Source: an uncultured Bacteroidales bacterium
GTDB lineage: Bacteria; Bacteroidota; Bacteroidia; Bacteroidales; Salinivirgaceae
Reading direction: 5' to 3'
NCBI GenBank assembly: GCA_937981765.1
Contig: CALJOM010000004.1
Coordinates: 1-64,000 of the forward strand
Length of the DNA: 64,000 nucleotides
Shown: piece after piece, positions 43,707-52,666 of the stretch
Numbering within the stretch: the stretch's first letter is position 1
Layout of the letters: each line of letters begins with the position of its first letter
The notes under the pieces: model-generated
Database searches by the model: none
What the model was told of the DNA's origin: nothing
What the model saw: only the letters and a program-made list of their open reading frames with translations
Program-made: the position numbers and the translations under genes

Positions 43707-46437
43707 TGGAATCTATCTTAAGTTTAACATTAAGTGGAATGGCGTTAAGCATTCGTTCTGTAACTATTTCTTTAGCAATTTCTAATTCATCCACAGGTAC
43801 ATCGAACACTAATTCATCGTGCACCTGAAGTATAAGTTTAGATTTTAGGTTTAAATCACTAAATTTATGATATATTTGGATCATTGCTATTTTGATTAAA
43901 TCGGCGGCGGAGCCCTGAATAGGAGTGTTTATGGCGTTTCGCTCGGCAGCCCCACGAACCACGTTGTTGGCAGAATTTATATCGGGTAATTTCCGTTTTC
44001 GTCCAAGAATTGTTTCTGCAAAGCCGTTTTTTCGAGCTTTAGCAATCGCGTCGTCCATGAATTGTTTAACCTTGGGGAAGGTTTTGAAATAATTGTCGAT
44101 AAGCAATTTGGCTTCCTTATTCGATAATCCTGTGTTTTGAGCAAGGCCAAACGACGATATGCCGTAAATAATTCCAAAGTTAGCTCCCTTGGCCTGGTTT
44201 CGTTGAGCTGGGGTAACCTGTTCGGGGGAAACACCAAATAGTTTGGCCGCCGTTTCACGATGAATATCCCTTCCTGCCTCAAATGCCTGAAGTAAATTTT
44301 CATCCTGGCTAAAATGCGCCATAATTCGTAACTCAATCTGACTATAATCGGCTGAAAGCAAACGGTGTTGAGGTGTTGATGGCACAAAGGCTTTACGAAT
44401 TACTTTTCCACGCTCCTCTTTGGATGGGATATTTTGAAGATTTGGGTTTGCACTGCTTAGCCTACCTGTGGTTGTAATTGCCTGATTAAAGGAAGTGTGA
44501 ATTCTTCCGGTTCGAGGATGAATCATTTTCGGAAGAGATTCTATGTAGGTGTTCAGCAACTTTTGCAGCTCTCGGTAGGATAAAATCAAGGGTACTATTG
44601 GATGTTTATCTTTCAACTCAAGTAAAACATTCTCTCCTGTAGCGTATTGTTTTGTCTTTGTGAGCTTAGGCTTATCTACAATTTTTAAATGCGAGAAAAG
44701 TATTTCTCCTAGTTGTTTGGGTGATGCAATGTTGAATGAGGTTCCGGCCAATTGGTATATTTGTTTTTCAATTTCGATAAGTTCAGCAGTATACTCTTTT
44801 GCCAGTTGACCCAGAACGTTGGTGTCTAAACAAACGCCCGTATACTCCATATCGGCCAAAATCTCAACTAAAGGACATTCTGCATTGTAAAATACATTAT
44901 TAAGGCCATTCTGTTCAACCATTGGTTGAAATTTTTTCCACAATTGAAGGGTAATATCGGCATCCTCACAGGCATAATCTTTCAGCAGAAAATCATCTAC
45001 CTCCAACATTGATTGTTGGCCAACGCTGCGTTTACCAATTAAGGATTCAGTGGTGATTTTTTCGTAGTTCAGATATGCCAAGGCAAGATAATCGAGATTA
45101 TGGCGCTGCTCCGGCTCCAGCAAATAATGGGCTAGCATTGTGTCGACAATTTGACTCCTAACTGTAACGCCGTAGTTTTTCAACACCTGCAAATCGTATT
45201 TCAGATTTTGGCCAATAACTACTTTTGAGCTATCGTCGAGTAATGGTTTTAAGATTTGAATTATCTGAATATCGGTTAGCTCAGAAGATGTCTTTATGAA
45301 ATAGGCCTCACCGGGTTCCGAACATAATGATACCCCAACAATTTTAGCATCCAAAGCGTTTAGCGATGTGGTTTCGGTATCGAAACTGAAAGAGGCTATC
45401 GGGATAAATCGTTGAATTAGCTCTGTAGATTCCCTCAAGGTTGTAATGAGATGATACGAGTGAGAGGTGTTTTTAATTGAGTTAAAAACCGAGGGTTCGT
45501 TTTTATCAATGGAGGGTTCTTGATTGTCCCAAAGAGATGGCTGATAAAACTGTGGTGGAGCAAGGTATTCCGAAAATCGCTGTTTTAGGGAGCGAAATTC
45601 CAGCTCATCGAAAAGTTTATAGAGTTCCTCCTTGTTGGGTGGCGATTTCTTTAGCTGCTCAAGCGAAATAGATACCGGTACGTCGGTTACGATAGTTACA
45701 AGCTTTTTTGCTAATGGAATGAAATCCTTACCTTTGAGAAGATTTTCTTTAAGTTTTCCTTGAAGTTGGTCGATGTTTTCGTAGATTTTTTCTACACTAC
45801 CAAATTGTTCTATCAGCTTTATGGCAGTTTTTTCCCCCACTCCTTCAATCCCTGGAATGTTGTCCGACGAGTCGCCCCAAAGCGAAAGGATATCAATTAG
45901 TTGGGCAGGTTCTTTAATATTGTATTTTTCGCAAATCTCATTCTTTCCAATAATTTCGTAACCCGCGGTAAATGCCTTGGGTTTATAGAGAAAAATGTTG
46001 TCATCGACCAATTGCCCATAATCTTTGTCTGGGGTGAGCATATACACAAATAGGTCGGTATTTGCGAATTTTTTAGCCACGGTGCCTATTACATCATCGG
46101 CTTCATAACCCGGCACCTCAAGAATCGGGATTCCCATAGCATTGGCAAAGGCGTGAATATAAGGAATGGCAATATTAATAGCTTCAGGGGTTTCTAATCG
46201 CTGAGCCTTATAATTTTCGAAGAGATGGTCGCGAAAGGTAGGTCCAATTGGATCGAAACCTATTCCTAAGAATGATGGTTTTTCTTTAATCAACAACTCA
46301 AGAACGGTGTTAACAAAGCCGTAAATTGCCGATGTGTTTAACCCTTTGGATGTAAGCCTGGGGTTTTTAATAAAGGCAAAATAGCTTCTGTATATGAGGG
46401 CGTAAGCATCGATTAAAAAAAGTTTTTCTTTAGACAT
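43675..46437 (-). CDS. polA: DNA polymerase I
   Basis: Repair and Okazaki-fragment processing polymerase, 920 residues, with all three domains. The 5'-3' exonuclease (about 1-290) begins LFLIDAYALIYRSYFAF and has PGYEADDVIGT and DNIPGIEGVGEKTAIKL. The 3'-5' proofreading domain keeps its catalytic residues: FDTETTSL (DxE), GQNLKYDL and YACEDADITLQL. The polymerase has LSADYSQIELRIMAH (motif A), RNQAKGANFGIIYGISSFGL (motif B) and LQVHDELVFDV (motif C). It is followed on the same strand by the overlapping outer-membrane gene. Confidence 0.97.
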   Translation of the reverse strand: MSKEKLFLIDAYALIYRSYFAFIKNPRLTSKGLNTSAIYGFVNTVLELLIKEKPSFLGIGFDPIGPTFRDHLFENYKAQRLETPEAINIAIPYIHAFANAMGIPILEVPGYEADDVIGTVAKKFANTDLFVYMLTPDKDYGQLVDDNIFLYKPKAFTAGYEIIGKNEICEKYNIKEPAQLIDILSLWGDSSDNIPGIEGVGEKTAIKLIEQFGSVEKIYENIDQLQGKLKENLLKGKDFIPLAKKLVTIVTDVPVSISLEQLKKSPPNKEELYKLFDELEFRSLKQRFSEYLAPPQFYQPSLWDNQEPSIDKNEPSVFNSIKNTSHSYHLITTLRESTELIQRFIPIASFSFDTETTSLNALDAKIVGVSLCSEPGEAYFIKTSSELTDIQIIQILKPLLDDSSKVVIGQNLKYDLQVLKNYGVTVRSQIVDTMLAHYLLEPEQRHNLDYLALAYLNYEKITTESLIGKRSVGQQSMLEVDDFLLKDYACEDADITLQLWKKFQPMVEQNGLNNVFYNAECPLVEILADMEYTGVCLDTNVLGQLAKEYTAELIEIEKQIYQLAGTSFNIASPKQLGEILFSHLKIVDKPKLTKTKQYATGENVLLELKDKHPIVPLILSYRELQKLLNTYIESLPKMIHPRTGRIHTSFNQAITTTGRLSSANPNLQNIPSKEERGKVIRKAFVPSTPQHRLLSADYSQIELRIMAHFSQDENLLQAFEAGRDIHRETAAKLFGVSPEQVTPAQRNQAKGANFGIIYGISSFGLAQNTGLSNKEAKLLIDNYFKTFPKVKQFMDDAIAKARKNGFAETILGRKRKLPDINSANNVVRGAAERNAINTPIQGSAADLIKIAMIQIYHKFSDLNLKSKLILQVHDELVFDVPVDELEIAKEIVTERMLNAIPLNVKLKIDSNVGTNWYQAH

Positions 46438-46522
46438 GAGTAAACTAAAATTTTCAAATCTGTTGCAAATTAGGGCAAATATCGAAAAATCGAAAACATT
46501 TTTTAATATATTTTCGCGATAA

Positions 46523-46530
46523 TAAATTTG
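46523..46530 (+). promoter_or_regulatory. Possible -7 promoter element for the M1 peptidase gene
   Basis: TAAATTTG matches TAnnTTTG, 32 bases before the ATG. A TTTT at the -33 distance is only a weak match. Confidence 0.42.
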
Positions 46531-46562
46531 CTAACTTTAAAGCCAATTGTGACTCACTTTAC

Positions 46563-48866
46563 ATGAAACCGATTTTTACGTTCACTCTCTGTGTATCGTT
46601 GTGGCTTTCGCTACATTCATACGCCAATCATCGGGACAGTGTTGATGTGCTTCATTACGACATCAATCTAAGGATAACCAACTTTCAACAAAAGATAATA
46701 GAAGGATTTACCACCATAACATTTGTTCCGGTTTTTACCAATTCATCATCTTTTGCCTTCGATTTGGAAAGGTTGACAATCGATAGTCTGGAGCTTAACG
46801 GACAAAACATCTCTTTTACGCATCTAGCCGGCAAGTTTTGGTTTACCACAACGCAACCATTTTCTTCCACCGACACACTGACATTAACGGTCTATTACCA
46901 CGGCACACCCGGCACCGACCCAAGCGGTTGGGGCGGATTTTATTTTTCAGGACAACAGGCTTTTAATCTGGGTGTAGGAATGGCAGCCAACCCCCATGTT
47001 TTTGGTCGTGCGTGGTTTCCATGCAACGATAGTTTTACGGATAAATCTCTATACGATTTCAAAATCATTACTCTCGAAAACCACACAGCCAGCTGTGGCG
47101 GAATTTTAATTTCAGAGCAGCCTATAGGCAATGGTTTAAAACGCTGGCACTGGAATATTGAGCAACCTACCCCCACCTACCTGGCAAGTGTGGCCGTTGG
47201 TGAATTTCAGAAAATTGAATTCATCCACACCGGTGTTGAAAACACCGTTCCAATCTGGGTTTTTGCACCCCTCGGGATAGTTTCCCAAGCAACAACAGCT
47301 TTTTCAGCGGTGGGCAGCATGCTATCTGCATTCGAAAATGCTTTTGGCCCGTATCCGTTTCCACGGGTAGGCTACACGGTTGTAAATTTCTCATCGGGAG
47401 CCATGGAACACACCATGAACATAGCCTTTCCATCGACCTCGGTGGGAACTTCCCAGTCGAACCGAATTCTTATGGCGCACGAATTCGCCCACATGTGGTT
47501 TGGAAACAATGTTACATGTGCATCGGCCGAAGATATGTGGCTAAATGAAGGCTGGGCAACCTGGTGTGAATCGGTTTATATTGAACACACCGATGGGCCA
47601 GAGGCCGCGAAAAGCTATCTTTTGAACAACCATCGTTATGTATTAAAGCAAGCCCACCTACAGGACGGTGGATTTTTACCACTTTACGGAATAAGCCATC
47701 AAAACACCTACGGAACAACTGTTTACAAAAAGGGAGCCGATGTGGTCAGAACGCTCCGTTCGTATCTGGGCGATTCCCTGTTTTTTCCCGCCATTAAAGC
47801 GTGGTTTTCCCAAAATGCCTATTCCTCCAAAAGCACAAGCGCGTTTTGTCAATTTTTATCGATCTTCCTCAACATCGACCTACAACCTTTCTTCGATGCC
47901 TGGGTCTATAATCCTGGATTCCCACACTATTCCCTTACCTCCTTTCAGCCAAACAATAACGAAGCTACAATATCCATCGGCCAGCTACGATATGGTGGTA
48001 ATTTTATCGGAAATGCTAACCGGGTACCGGTAACGTTTTTTGCCAACCGACAACAGTCTAAAACAGTGTTAGTAATGTTCGACGGTGAAGAGGGAAGCGC
48101 CCAGATAAGCCTGCCCTTCACACCACAACAGGCATTAGTAGATTATTATTCTACACTAGCACTTGCTATGCTAAGGGAAGAGAAAATGATGTTCAGAAAC
48201 AGTTATTCTTTCACCGACCACAACATTACACTCTATCCCCAAACGCAAACCGATTCGGCCTGGATAATAATTACAACCAACATGGTTCGCCCGAAAGAAC
48301 GGGGTCAAATTTTCGACGGAATAGAGCTCAGTCAACATTACTACTGGACTATAGATATGATTCCGTATGGAAATTTCAGGGCAAAAGCGCGGTTTAATCA
48401 TACAACCTATCAAAACCCAGCCGACACAACCTGGGCACCTCCGACAGGATCACGAATGGAAATGCTCTACCGACCACGACCTCAGGAACCCTGGAAGAAG
48501 CTCACCATTTCAAATTCCCTTACAGCTACAGGTGGTTATGCTATGCTCGACTCTCTTATGCCTGGTGAATATGCCTTCGGTATCTGGCGATACAACATAA
48601 CCAGCGCTCCTAATGTGACAAATCCGGAGGAGCCACTTTATGCCGTTTATCAACGAGAAAATGGTAAACTTTACATTGGAACCGAAACGGATGAACCTGG
48701 AGTGGTGACAATCTACGACCTTTCCGGAAATGTTTATGAAACAACTCCTACAATTTCGTTCCCCACAACGATACATGTTAACCCTTACCTTTCTGGGGTT
48801 TACATTCTTCAAAGACAAACAACATCGGGTAAACAACAAACCATAAAAATATTAATCATCAAATAA
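46563..48866 (+). CDS. Secreted M1-family zinc aminopeptidase with type IX sorting domain
   Basis: A 767-residue metallopeptidase. A signal peptide (MKPIFTFTLCVSLWLSLHSYA) leads into the M1 N-terminal beta domain (DVLHYDINLRITN), then the catalytic domain with HEFAH at 306-310 and the third zinc ligand Glu329 in LNEGWATW, exactly the HExxH-x18-E spacing. The substrate motif reads SGAMEH, with His where the classical GxMEN has Asn, as in several Bacteroidota relatives. A beta-rich region leads to a C-terminal type A sorting domain (VTIYDLSGNVYETTPT, NPYLSGVYILQRQT, to ILIIK). It should trim amino-terminal residues outside the cell, likely for peptide nutrition. The alpha/beta hydrolase gene begins at its stop codon (TAATG). 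Confidence 0.9.
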   Translation: MKPIFTFTLCVSLWLSLHSYANHRDSVDVLHYDINLRITNFQQKIIEGFTTITFVPVFTNSSSFAFDLERLTIDSLELNGQNISFTHLAGKFWFTTTQPFSSTDTLTLTVYYHGTPGTDPSGWGGFYFSGQQAFNLGVGMAANPHVFGRAWFPCNDSFTDKSLYDFKIITLENHTASCGGILISEQPIGNGLKRWHWNIEQPTPTYLASVAVGEFQKIEFIHTGVENTVPIWVFAPLGIVSQATTAFSAVGSMLSAFENAFGPYPFPRVGYTVVNFSSGAMEHTMNIAFPSTSVGTSQSNRILMAHEFAHMWFGNNVTCASAEDMWLNEGWATWCESVYIEHTDGPEAAKSYLLNNHRYVLKQAHLQDGGFLPLYGISHQNTYGTTVYKKGADVVRTLRSYLGDSLFFPAIKAWFSQNAYSSKSTSAFCQFLSIFLNIDLQPFFDAWVYNPGFPHYSLTSFQPNNNEATISIGQLRYGGNFIGNANRVPVTFFANRQQSKTVLVMFDGEEGSAQISLPFTPQQALVDYYSTLALAMLREEKMMFRNSYSFTDHNITLYPQTQTDSAWIIITTNMVRPKERGQIFDGIELSQHYYWTIDMIPYGNFRAKARFNHTTYQNPADTTWAPPTGSRMEMLYRPRPQEPWKKLTISNSLTATGGYAMLDSLMPGEYAFGIWRYNITSAPNVTNPEEPLYAVYQRENGKLYIGTETDEPGVVTIYDLSGNVYETTPTISFPTTIHVNPYLSGVYILQRQTTSGKQQTIKILIIK

Positions 48867-49666
48867 TGCAAGGTATGCAGTTTGCCGTTATAAACAACAA
48901 ACGAGTGGCCTACAAACAAAACATCGGTAAAGGCCCCACGCTATTATTTCTCCACGGATACCTCGAATCGATGAATGTTTTCGGCGATTTTGCCACAAAG
49001 TATCTTTCAAACCACAACTACCTTTTAGTAGACGTTCCAGGGCATGGAAACTCAGAAATGATCTCTCCGCAACAAACCATGCACAACATTGCTTTACAAA
49101 TTTTCGACTTACTCGATTATCTGAAAATCGAAAAGGTAATGGTTTACGGACACTCAATGGGTGGATATGTTGCTCTGGCCATGGCCAATGCAGACAAAAA
49201 CCGACTCTCTCTTCTGGGATTACTCCACAGCAATGTATTTGCCGACAGTGAAGAAAAGAAAGCCAACCGCCTTCGAGAAGTAGAGCTGATAAAATTGGGG
49301 AAACTCTCTACTATTGCAACATCCTTTATGCCCAACATTGTTTCCGAAAAACATTATCCGGCACTAAAACATAGTATCGATTCATGGATTCGAGATGCTG
49401 AAGCAATGACACCGGAAGGAATAATTGCATGCCTGCATGCTATGATGAACCGCCCCGATAACCAACAAATCCTTAACGGCGAAACGCCTATTCACCTCAT
49501 AGCCAGCGATTCCGATAAATTTCTGCCTCTCACGGCTATCGAAACCATGAAGCAAGGAACTGCGGTTAAATACTTTACCATGATTCCCGACTGCGGACAC
49601 GCCTCATTTGTCGAAAAACCAGAAATTCTTTACAAAGAGTTAAAAAGAGTTTTAACCACTCTTTAG
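48866..49666 (+). CDS. Alpha/beta hydrolase
   Basis: A 266-residue cytoplasmic hydrolase of the alpha/beta fold. The oxyanion region is LLFLHGYLES; the nucleophile Ser97 is in VYGHSMGGYVALA; the acid is in LIASDSDKFLP and the base is His in PDCGHASFVEKP, giving a full triad. The lid segment (about 125-190) is all-helical. Substrate cannot be read from sequence; relatives include carboxylesterases, haloalkane dehalogenases and MhpC-like hydrolases. Its ATG overlaps the stop of the M1 peptidase gene, and a broken DUF1648 gene follows after 12 bases. Confidence 0.87.
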   Translation: MQGMQFAVINNKRVAYKQNIGKGPTLLFLHGYLESMNVFGDFATKYLSNHNYLLVDVPGHGNSEMISPQQTMHNIALQIFDLLDYLKIEKVMVYGHSMGGYVALAMANADKNRLSLLGLLHSNVFADSEEKKANRLREVELIKLGKLSTIATSFMPNIVSEKHYPALKHSIDSWIRDAEAMTPEGIIACLHAMMNRPDNQQILNGETPIHLIASDSDKFLPLTAIETMKQGTAVKYFTMIPDCGHASFVEKPEILYKELKRVLTTL

Positions 49667-49678
49667 CCTCTGGAAGCC

Positions 49679-50107
49679 ATGCAACACCGACCCAAAATAA
49701 AACAAACTCTTTCAACTATCGATAAACTTCTTGAAATAGCTGGTTTTGAGATTCTTACAACTTCAGAGTTTTGGATAATTTTAAACTGGAATATTCTTCC
49801 CGAAACCAAGCCAACCCATTTTAACGCAAACGGCAAACCCGATGCCTGGGGAAGTAAATCGGCGCTGATTTTTTCGCCACTAATTTTAACCATTCTTTTT
49901 GTCGGCCTCACAATTAAAAATGCTGCGAATCAATAGATCAACGCAACACGGCTTATTCGATATCTTAAACTTATTACAGTGCTGATATTTACGTTCATAC
50001 AAATCCAAACAACACGAGTGGCATTACAGAACGGTAGTGGAATCGGGTTTTGGTTTATCCCCATAACTCTCGCCGTAATTTTTATTCCCCATTGGCTTTT
50101 GTTATAA
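49679..50107 (+). pseudogene. DUF1648-type membrane protein gene with an in-frame stop
   Basis: The first 85 codons encode KIKQTLSTIDKLLEIAGFEIL and then the DUF1648 core KPTHFNANGKPDAWGSKS with a membrane helix. TAG at 49934-49936 ends the frame, but the same frame then continues without a stop for 56 codons (INATRLIRYLKLITVLIFTF, then a glycine-rich turn and GFWFIPITLAVIFIP) to TAA at 50105-50107. In relatives as I remember them the residue at the TAG is often Tyr in a context like AANQYINATRLIR, so TAC or TAT to TAG is a simple explanation. About 15-20 residues between the first helix and NAANQ also appear to be missing. The whole frame would give 142 residues. A sequencing error is possible. 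Such proteins are multi-span membrane proteins of unknown function, sometimes linked to sporulation-type SdpI immunity. Confidence 0.75.
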
Positions 50108-50211
50108 GATCTGCGCGTATAAAACCCTGAATAACAATTCTTATTGGCTCTAATGAAAACAAACTATAACTTTTCGCACTCTCAAACGTATAAACAACAA
50201 ATTTTTAACCC

Positions 50212-51432
50212 ATGAACGAACCTAAGGTTTCTCCCACCGTAACATTTCCCAAAAGCACACTACTACCTCAGGAAGAGAGGCTTGAGGTTTCGAAGGATAA
50301 AAAGAAGCTAACCATTTCAGTAATAAAAGAAGCCAGCCTTTACGAATCGCGGGTTGCACTTGCTCCTCATGCAGTTGAGTTGTTGGTAAGCGACGGACAT
50401 ACTGTTTGGGTGGAAAAAGATGCCGGCCTAGAGGCTCACTTTAGCGATCTGGAATATTCAGAAGCCGGTGGAGAAATTGTAGAAGACCGCCAAAAACTTT
50501 TCTCTGCCGACATTCTTATTAAAGTTGCTCCACCGACCATGGAAGAAATCTCCTGGATGACAGGAAATCAAACCTTATTTTCATCACTTATGCTAACCAG
50601 CTGCGAGCATCACTACATTGCCGCACTGCAAGAGAAAAAAATAACAGCCATTGCCTATGAATATCTCCGCGATAAAGAGAATCGGGTATATGTGATAACA
50701 GAATCGATGTCGCAAATTTCAGGAAGCACTGCAATTTTAATTGCCGCCGAATATTTAAGTAATGCCAATCAAGGTAAAGGAGAAATGCTCGGAGGAATTG
50801 CGGGTGTTAGTCCTACTGATGTGGTTGTTTTAGGCGCTTGTACTGCAGGAGAATTCGCCGTTCGAACAGCCATGGGACTTGGAGCAACCGTGAAAGTTTT
50901 TGATTCTTCCATTCAGCGACTTCGACAACTTCAGGAAAAAATCGGGCAACGGATTTTTACCTCTATTATCCAGCCCAGAGTAGTAAATAAAGCGTTAAAA
51001 ACGGCAGATGTTGTTATTGGAGCGCTTCCCTTCGATGATAATCCCCGATTTATGGTAACCATCGATTCAATTATGCAGATGAAACCATTTTCGGTTATTG
51101 TTGATATCGCCATCGACCACGGAGGGTGTTTTGAAACCAGCGAACCCACAACGCTCGATTCACCTATATACCGGAAGTTTAATATTATCCACTACTGTGT
51201 GCCCAACATTCCTTCGCGTGTTGCCCGAACAGCTTCGTATGCCCTTAGCAACATTCTTGGACCGTTAATGCTCGAAATTTCTGAGGCGGGTGGAATTAAA
51301 AAAACCATTAGCGACAATTCGGGATTTCGTAACGGGATTTACCTCTATAACGGAATACTTACCAAGGAAAACATCGGACGTAAACTCGGAATCGCAAGCC
51401 GAGATATTGACCTTTTGTTAGCAGCTCTTTAA
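50212..51432 (+). CDS. Alanine dehydrogenase-like NAD-dependent protein
   Basis: A 406-residue member of the alanine dehydrogenase/transhydrogenase family. After about 30 polar residues specific to this lineage (LLPQEERLEVSKDKKK) come TISVIKEASLYESRVALAPHAVELL with the substrate Arg, DILIKVAPP with the catalytic Lys, the nucleotide-binding VVLGACTAGEFAVRTAMGLGATVKVFD, and VDIAIDHGGCFETSEPTT with the catalytic Asp. In classical Ald the block after the Lys is YLHLA, with the active-site His; here it is SLMLTS. The fold and NAD site look intact, but deamination of alanine is therefore uncertain. The gene ends overlapping the stop codon of the convergent lipoprotein gene. Confidence 0.82.
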   Translation: MNEPKVSPTVTFPKSTLLPQEERLEVSKDKKKLTISVIKEASLYESRVALAPHAVELLVSDGHTVWVEKDAGLEAHFSDLEYSEAGGEIVEDRQKLFSADILIKVAPPTMEEISWMTGNQTLFSSLMLTSCEHHYIAALQEKKITAIAYEYLRDKENRVYVITESMSQISGSTAILIAAEYLSNANQGKGEMLGGIAGVSPTDVVVLGACTAGEFAVRTAMGLGATVKVFDSSIQRLRQLQEKIGQRIFTSIIQPRVVNKALKTADVVIGALPFDDNPRFMVTIDSIMQMKPFSVIVDIAIDHGGCFETSEPTTLDSPIYRKFNIIHYCVPNIPSRVARTASYALSNILGPLMLEISEAGGIKKTISDNSGFRNGIYLYNGILTKENIGRKLGIASRDIDLLLAAL

Positions 51433-52394
51433 TTAACCATCATCAACGTTGTATCGATAGCCGTAGAAAAAATGCGGTATCGTTCTCCTACAGGCACAAT
51501 TTTAAAATCGGGCGGTATATTTTGGAGTCGATGAATATTAGCCTCCAGAAACTTTTTTATAAACTCGTCGGTAAGATCGAGTGCCACATCAATAGTTCCT
51601 TCAGTTAGAAACTGGTTGATTCGTTCATACGTGAGATTTTGCCAGACTTCAATTCGATCGTAGGTTAAATCGCCTCGCTCTTTTGCGCGAGGTGATTTTT
51701 CTAGAACAATTTTTTGATCATCGGCTGCCACAACCTTGTAGTAACCAAACCCTACGATTTCGTGTCTATTTTGTGTAAAATATTCAAATGGTCGAATAGC
51801 CAAAGTTATATCCGACATATGTTGGAAAAATTTTCTTTCCGGCTCATAAAATTCAAAAACCAAAGTATGGTCGTCCGAAAAAATCACGCCATCCAAAGGA
51901 GTTGAAAGGAAGTTTTGAGGAGTGGCATTGTCGTAAAATGTCTCTACTCCAAGTAAATGTTCAAACGGTTCAATAGTCAGTCTCGAAGCCTTTCTGGCAA
52001 CAATATAGTTTTTAATCGATGCCACAACATCAAGAGCCACCGCTGGCCTGGACTTGGCTTCTCCAAATAATTCGGATTGGTTATAAAACAAATCTTTGTT
52101 TAAATATAAGATAAACCTGCTGGAATCAACGTTTATCAGCCAGCTATTACTTAAGCTAAGCGCGAGCGGAAAAGTGCCTTCGGACTTTTCCACTAAAGTC
52201 CCGTAAATAAATTGATTAACAAATCGATCTGCATCGCTCTGGGATAATTCAGGGTTAAGTAAATCAATTTTTCCAGGGATGGCAACCAGAAGTGTACCAG
52301 ACTTTCGAGCAACATCAGATTTGCATGAACTAGTTAGCTGAAGAATTACAGCCCCAATAACAATAACGGCCAAATAGCAACGTTTCATAACCAT
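51429..52394 (-). CDS. Short ABC-type solute-binding lipoprotein (SBP_bac_5-like)
   Basis: A 321-residue exported lipoprotein. The signal peptide ends LQLTSSC (lipobox). The mature part begins GTLLVAIPGKIDLLNPELSQ and has the early landmarks of peptide-binding proteins of the SBP_bac_5 family: the FIYGTLVEKS segment, a LALSLSNSWLIN stretch (compare 'p.LA.sw..s.D'), and GFGYYKVVAADDQKIVLEKS. Family members normally exceed 480 residues; this one stops after FKIVPVGERYRIF, lacking the rest of the second lobe. No permease or ATPase is adjacent. It may be a trimmed relative with a new use or a truncated gene; the intact reading frame favours a real product. Confidence 0.65.
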   Translation of the reverse strand: MVMKRCYLAVIVIGAVILQLTSSCKSDVARKSGTLLVAIPGKIDLLNPELSQSDADRFVNQFIYGTLVEKSEGTFPLALSLSNSWLINVDSSRFILYLNKDLFYNQSELFGEAKSRPAVALDVVASIKNYIVARKASRLTIEPFEHLLGVETFYDNATPQNFLSTPLDGVIFSDDHTLVFEFYEPERKFFQHMSDITLAIRPFEYFTQNRHEIVGFGYYKVVAADDQKIVLEKSPRAKERGDLTYDRIEVWQNLTYERINQFLTEGTIDVALDLTDEFIKKFLEANIHRLQNIPPDFKIVPVGERYRIFSTAIDTTLMMVN

Positions 52395-52618
52395 TACAAT
52401 TTTCTATAAATCAATTCATTTTTTCTTAACTCAAATTATGCGCATTAAACAATATCGACGTATTGCAATGCTGCTAGAGCGCAACTAAGATACTATTAAC
52501 GACTGAATAAAAAAACATGACTATCAGCAAATGATGGTTGATATCAATGTGCAACAACAGGTTTTAAAGAAACTCTTGAAATTAACAAAAATATAAACTA
52601 AAATTGTTCTCGGTGTTA

Positions 52619-52650
52619 TTTGCATAAAAAAATCCATAAAACTATTTTTG
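52619..52650 (+). promoter_or_regulatory. Promoter of the gldA-metK operon
   Basis: TTTG at 52619-52622, a 20-base spacer and TATTTTTG at 52643-52650, a full match to the Bacteroidota form; the gldA ATG is 16 bases further on. Confidence 0.7.
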
Positions 52651-52666
52651 CAAAAATCAAACCGTT

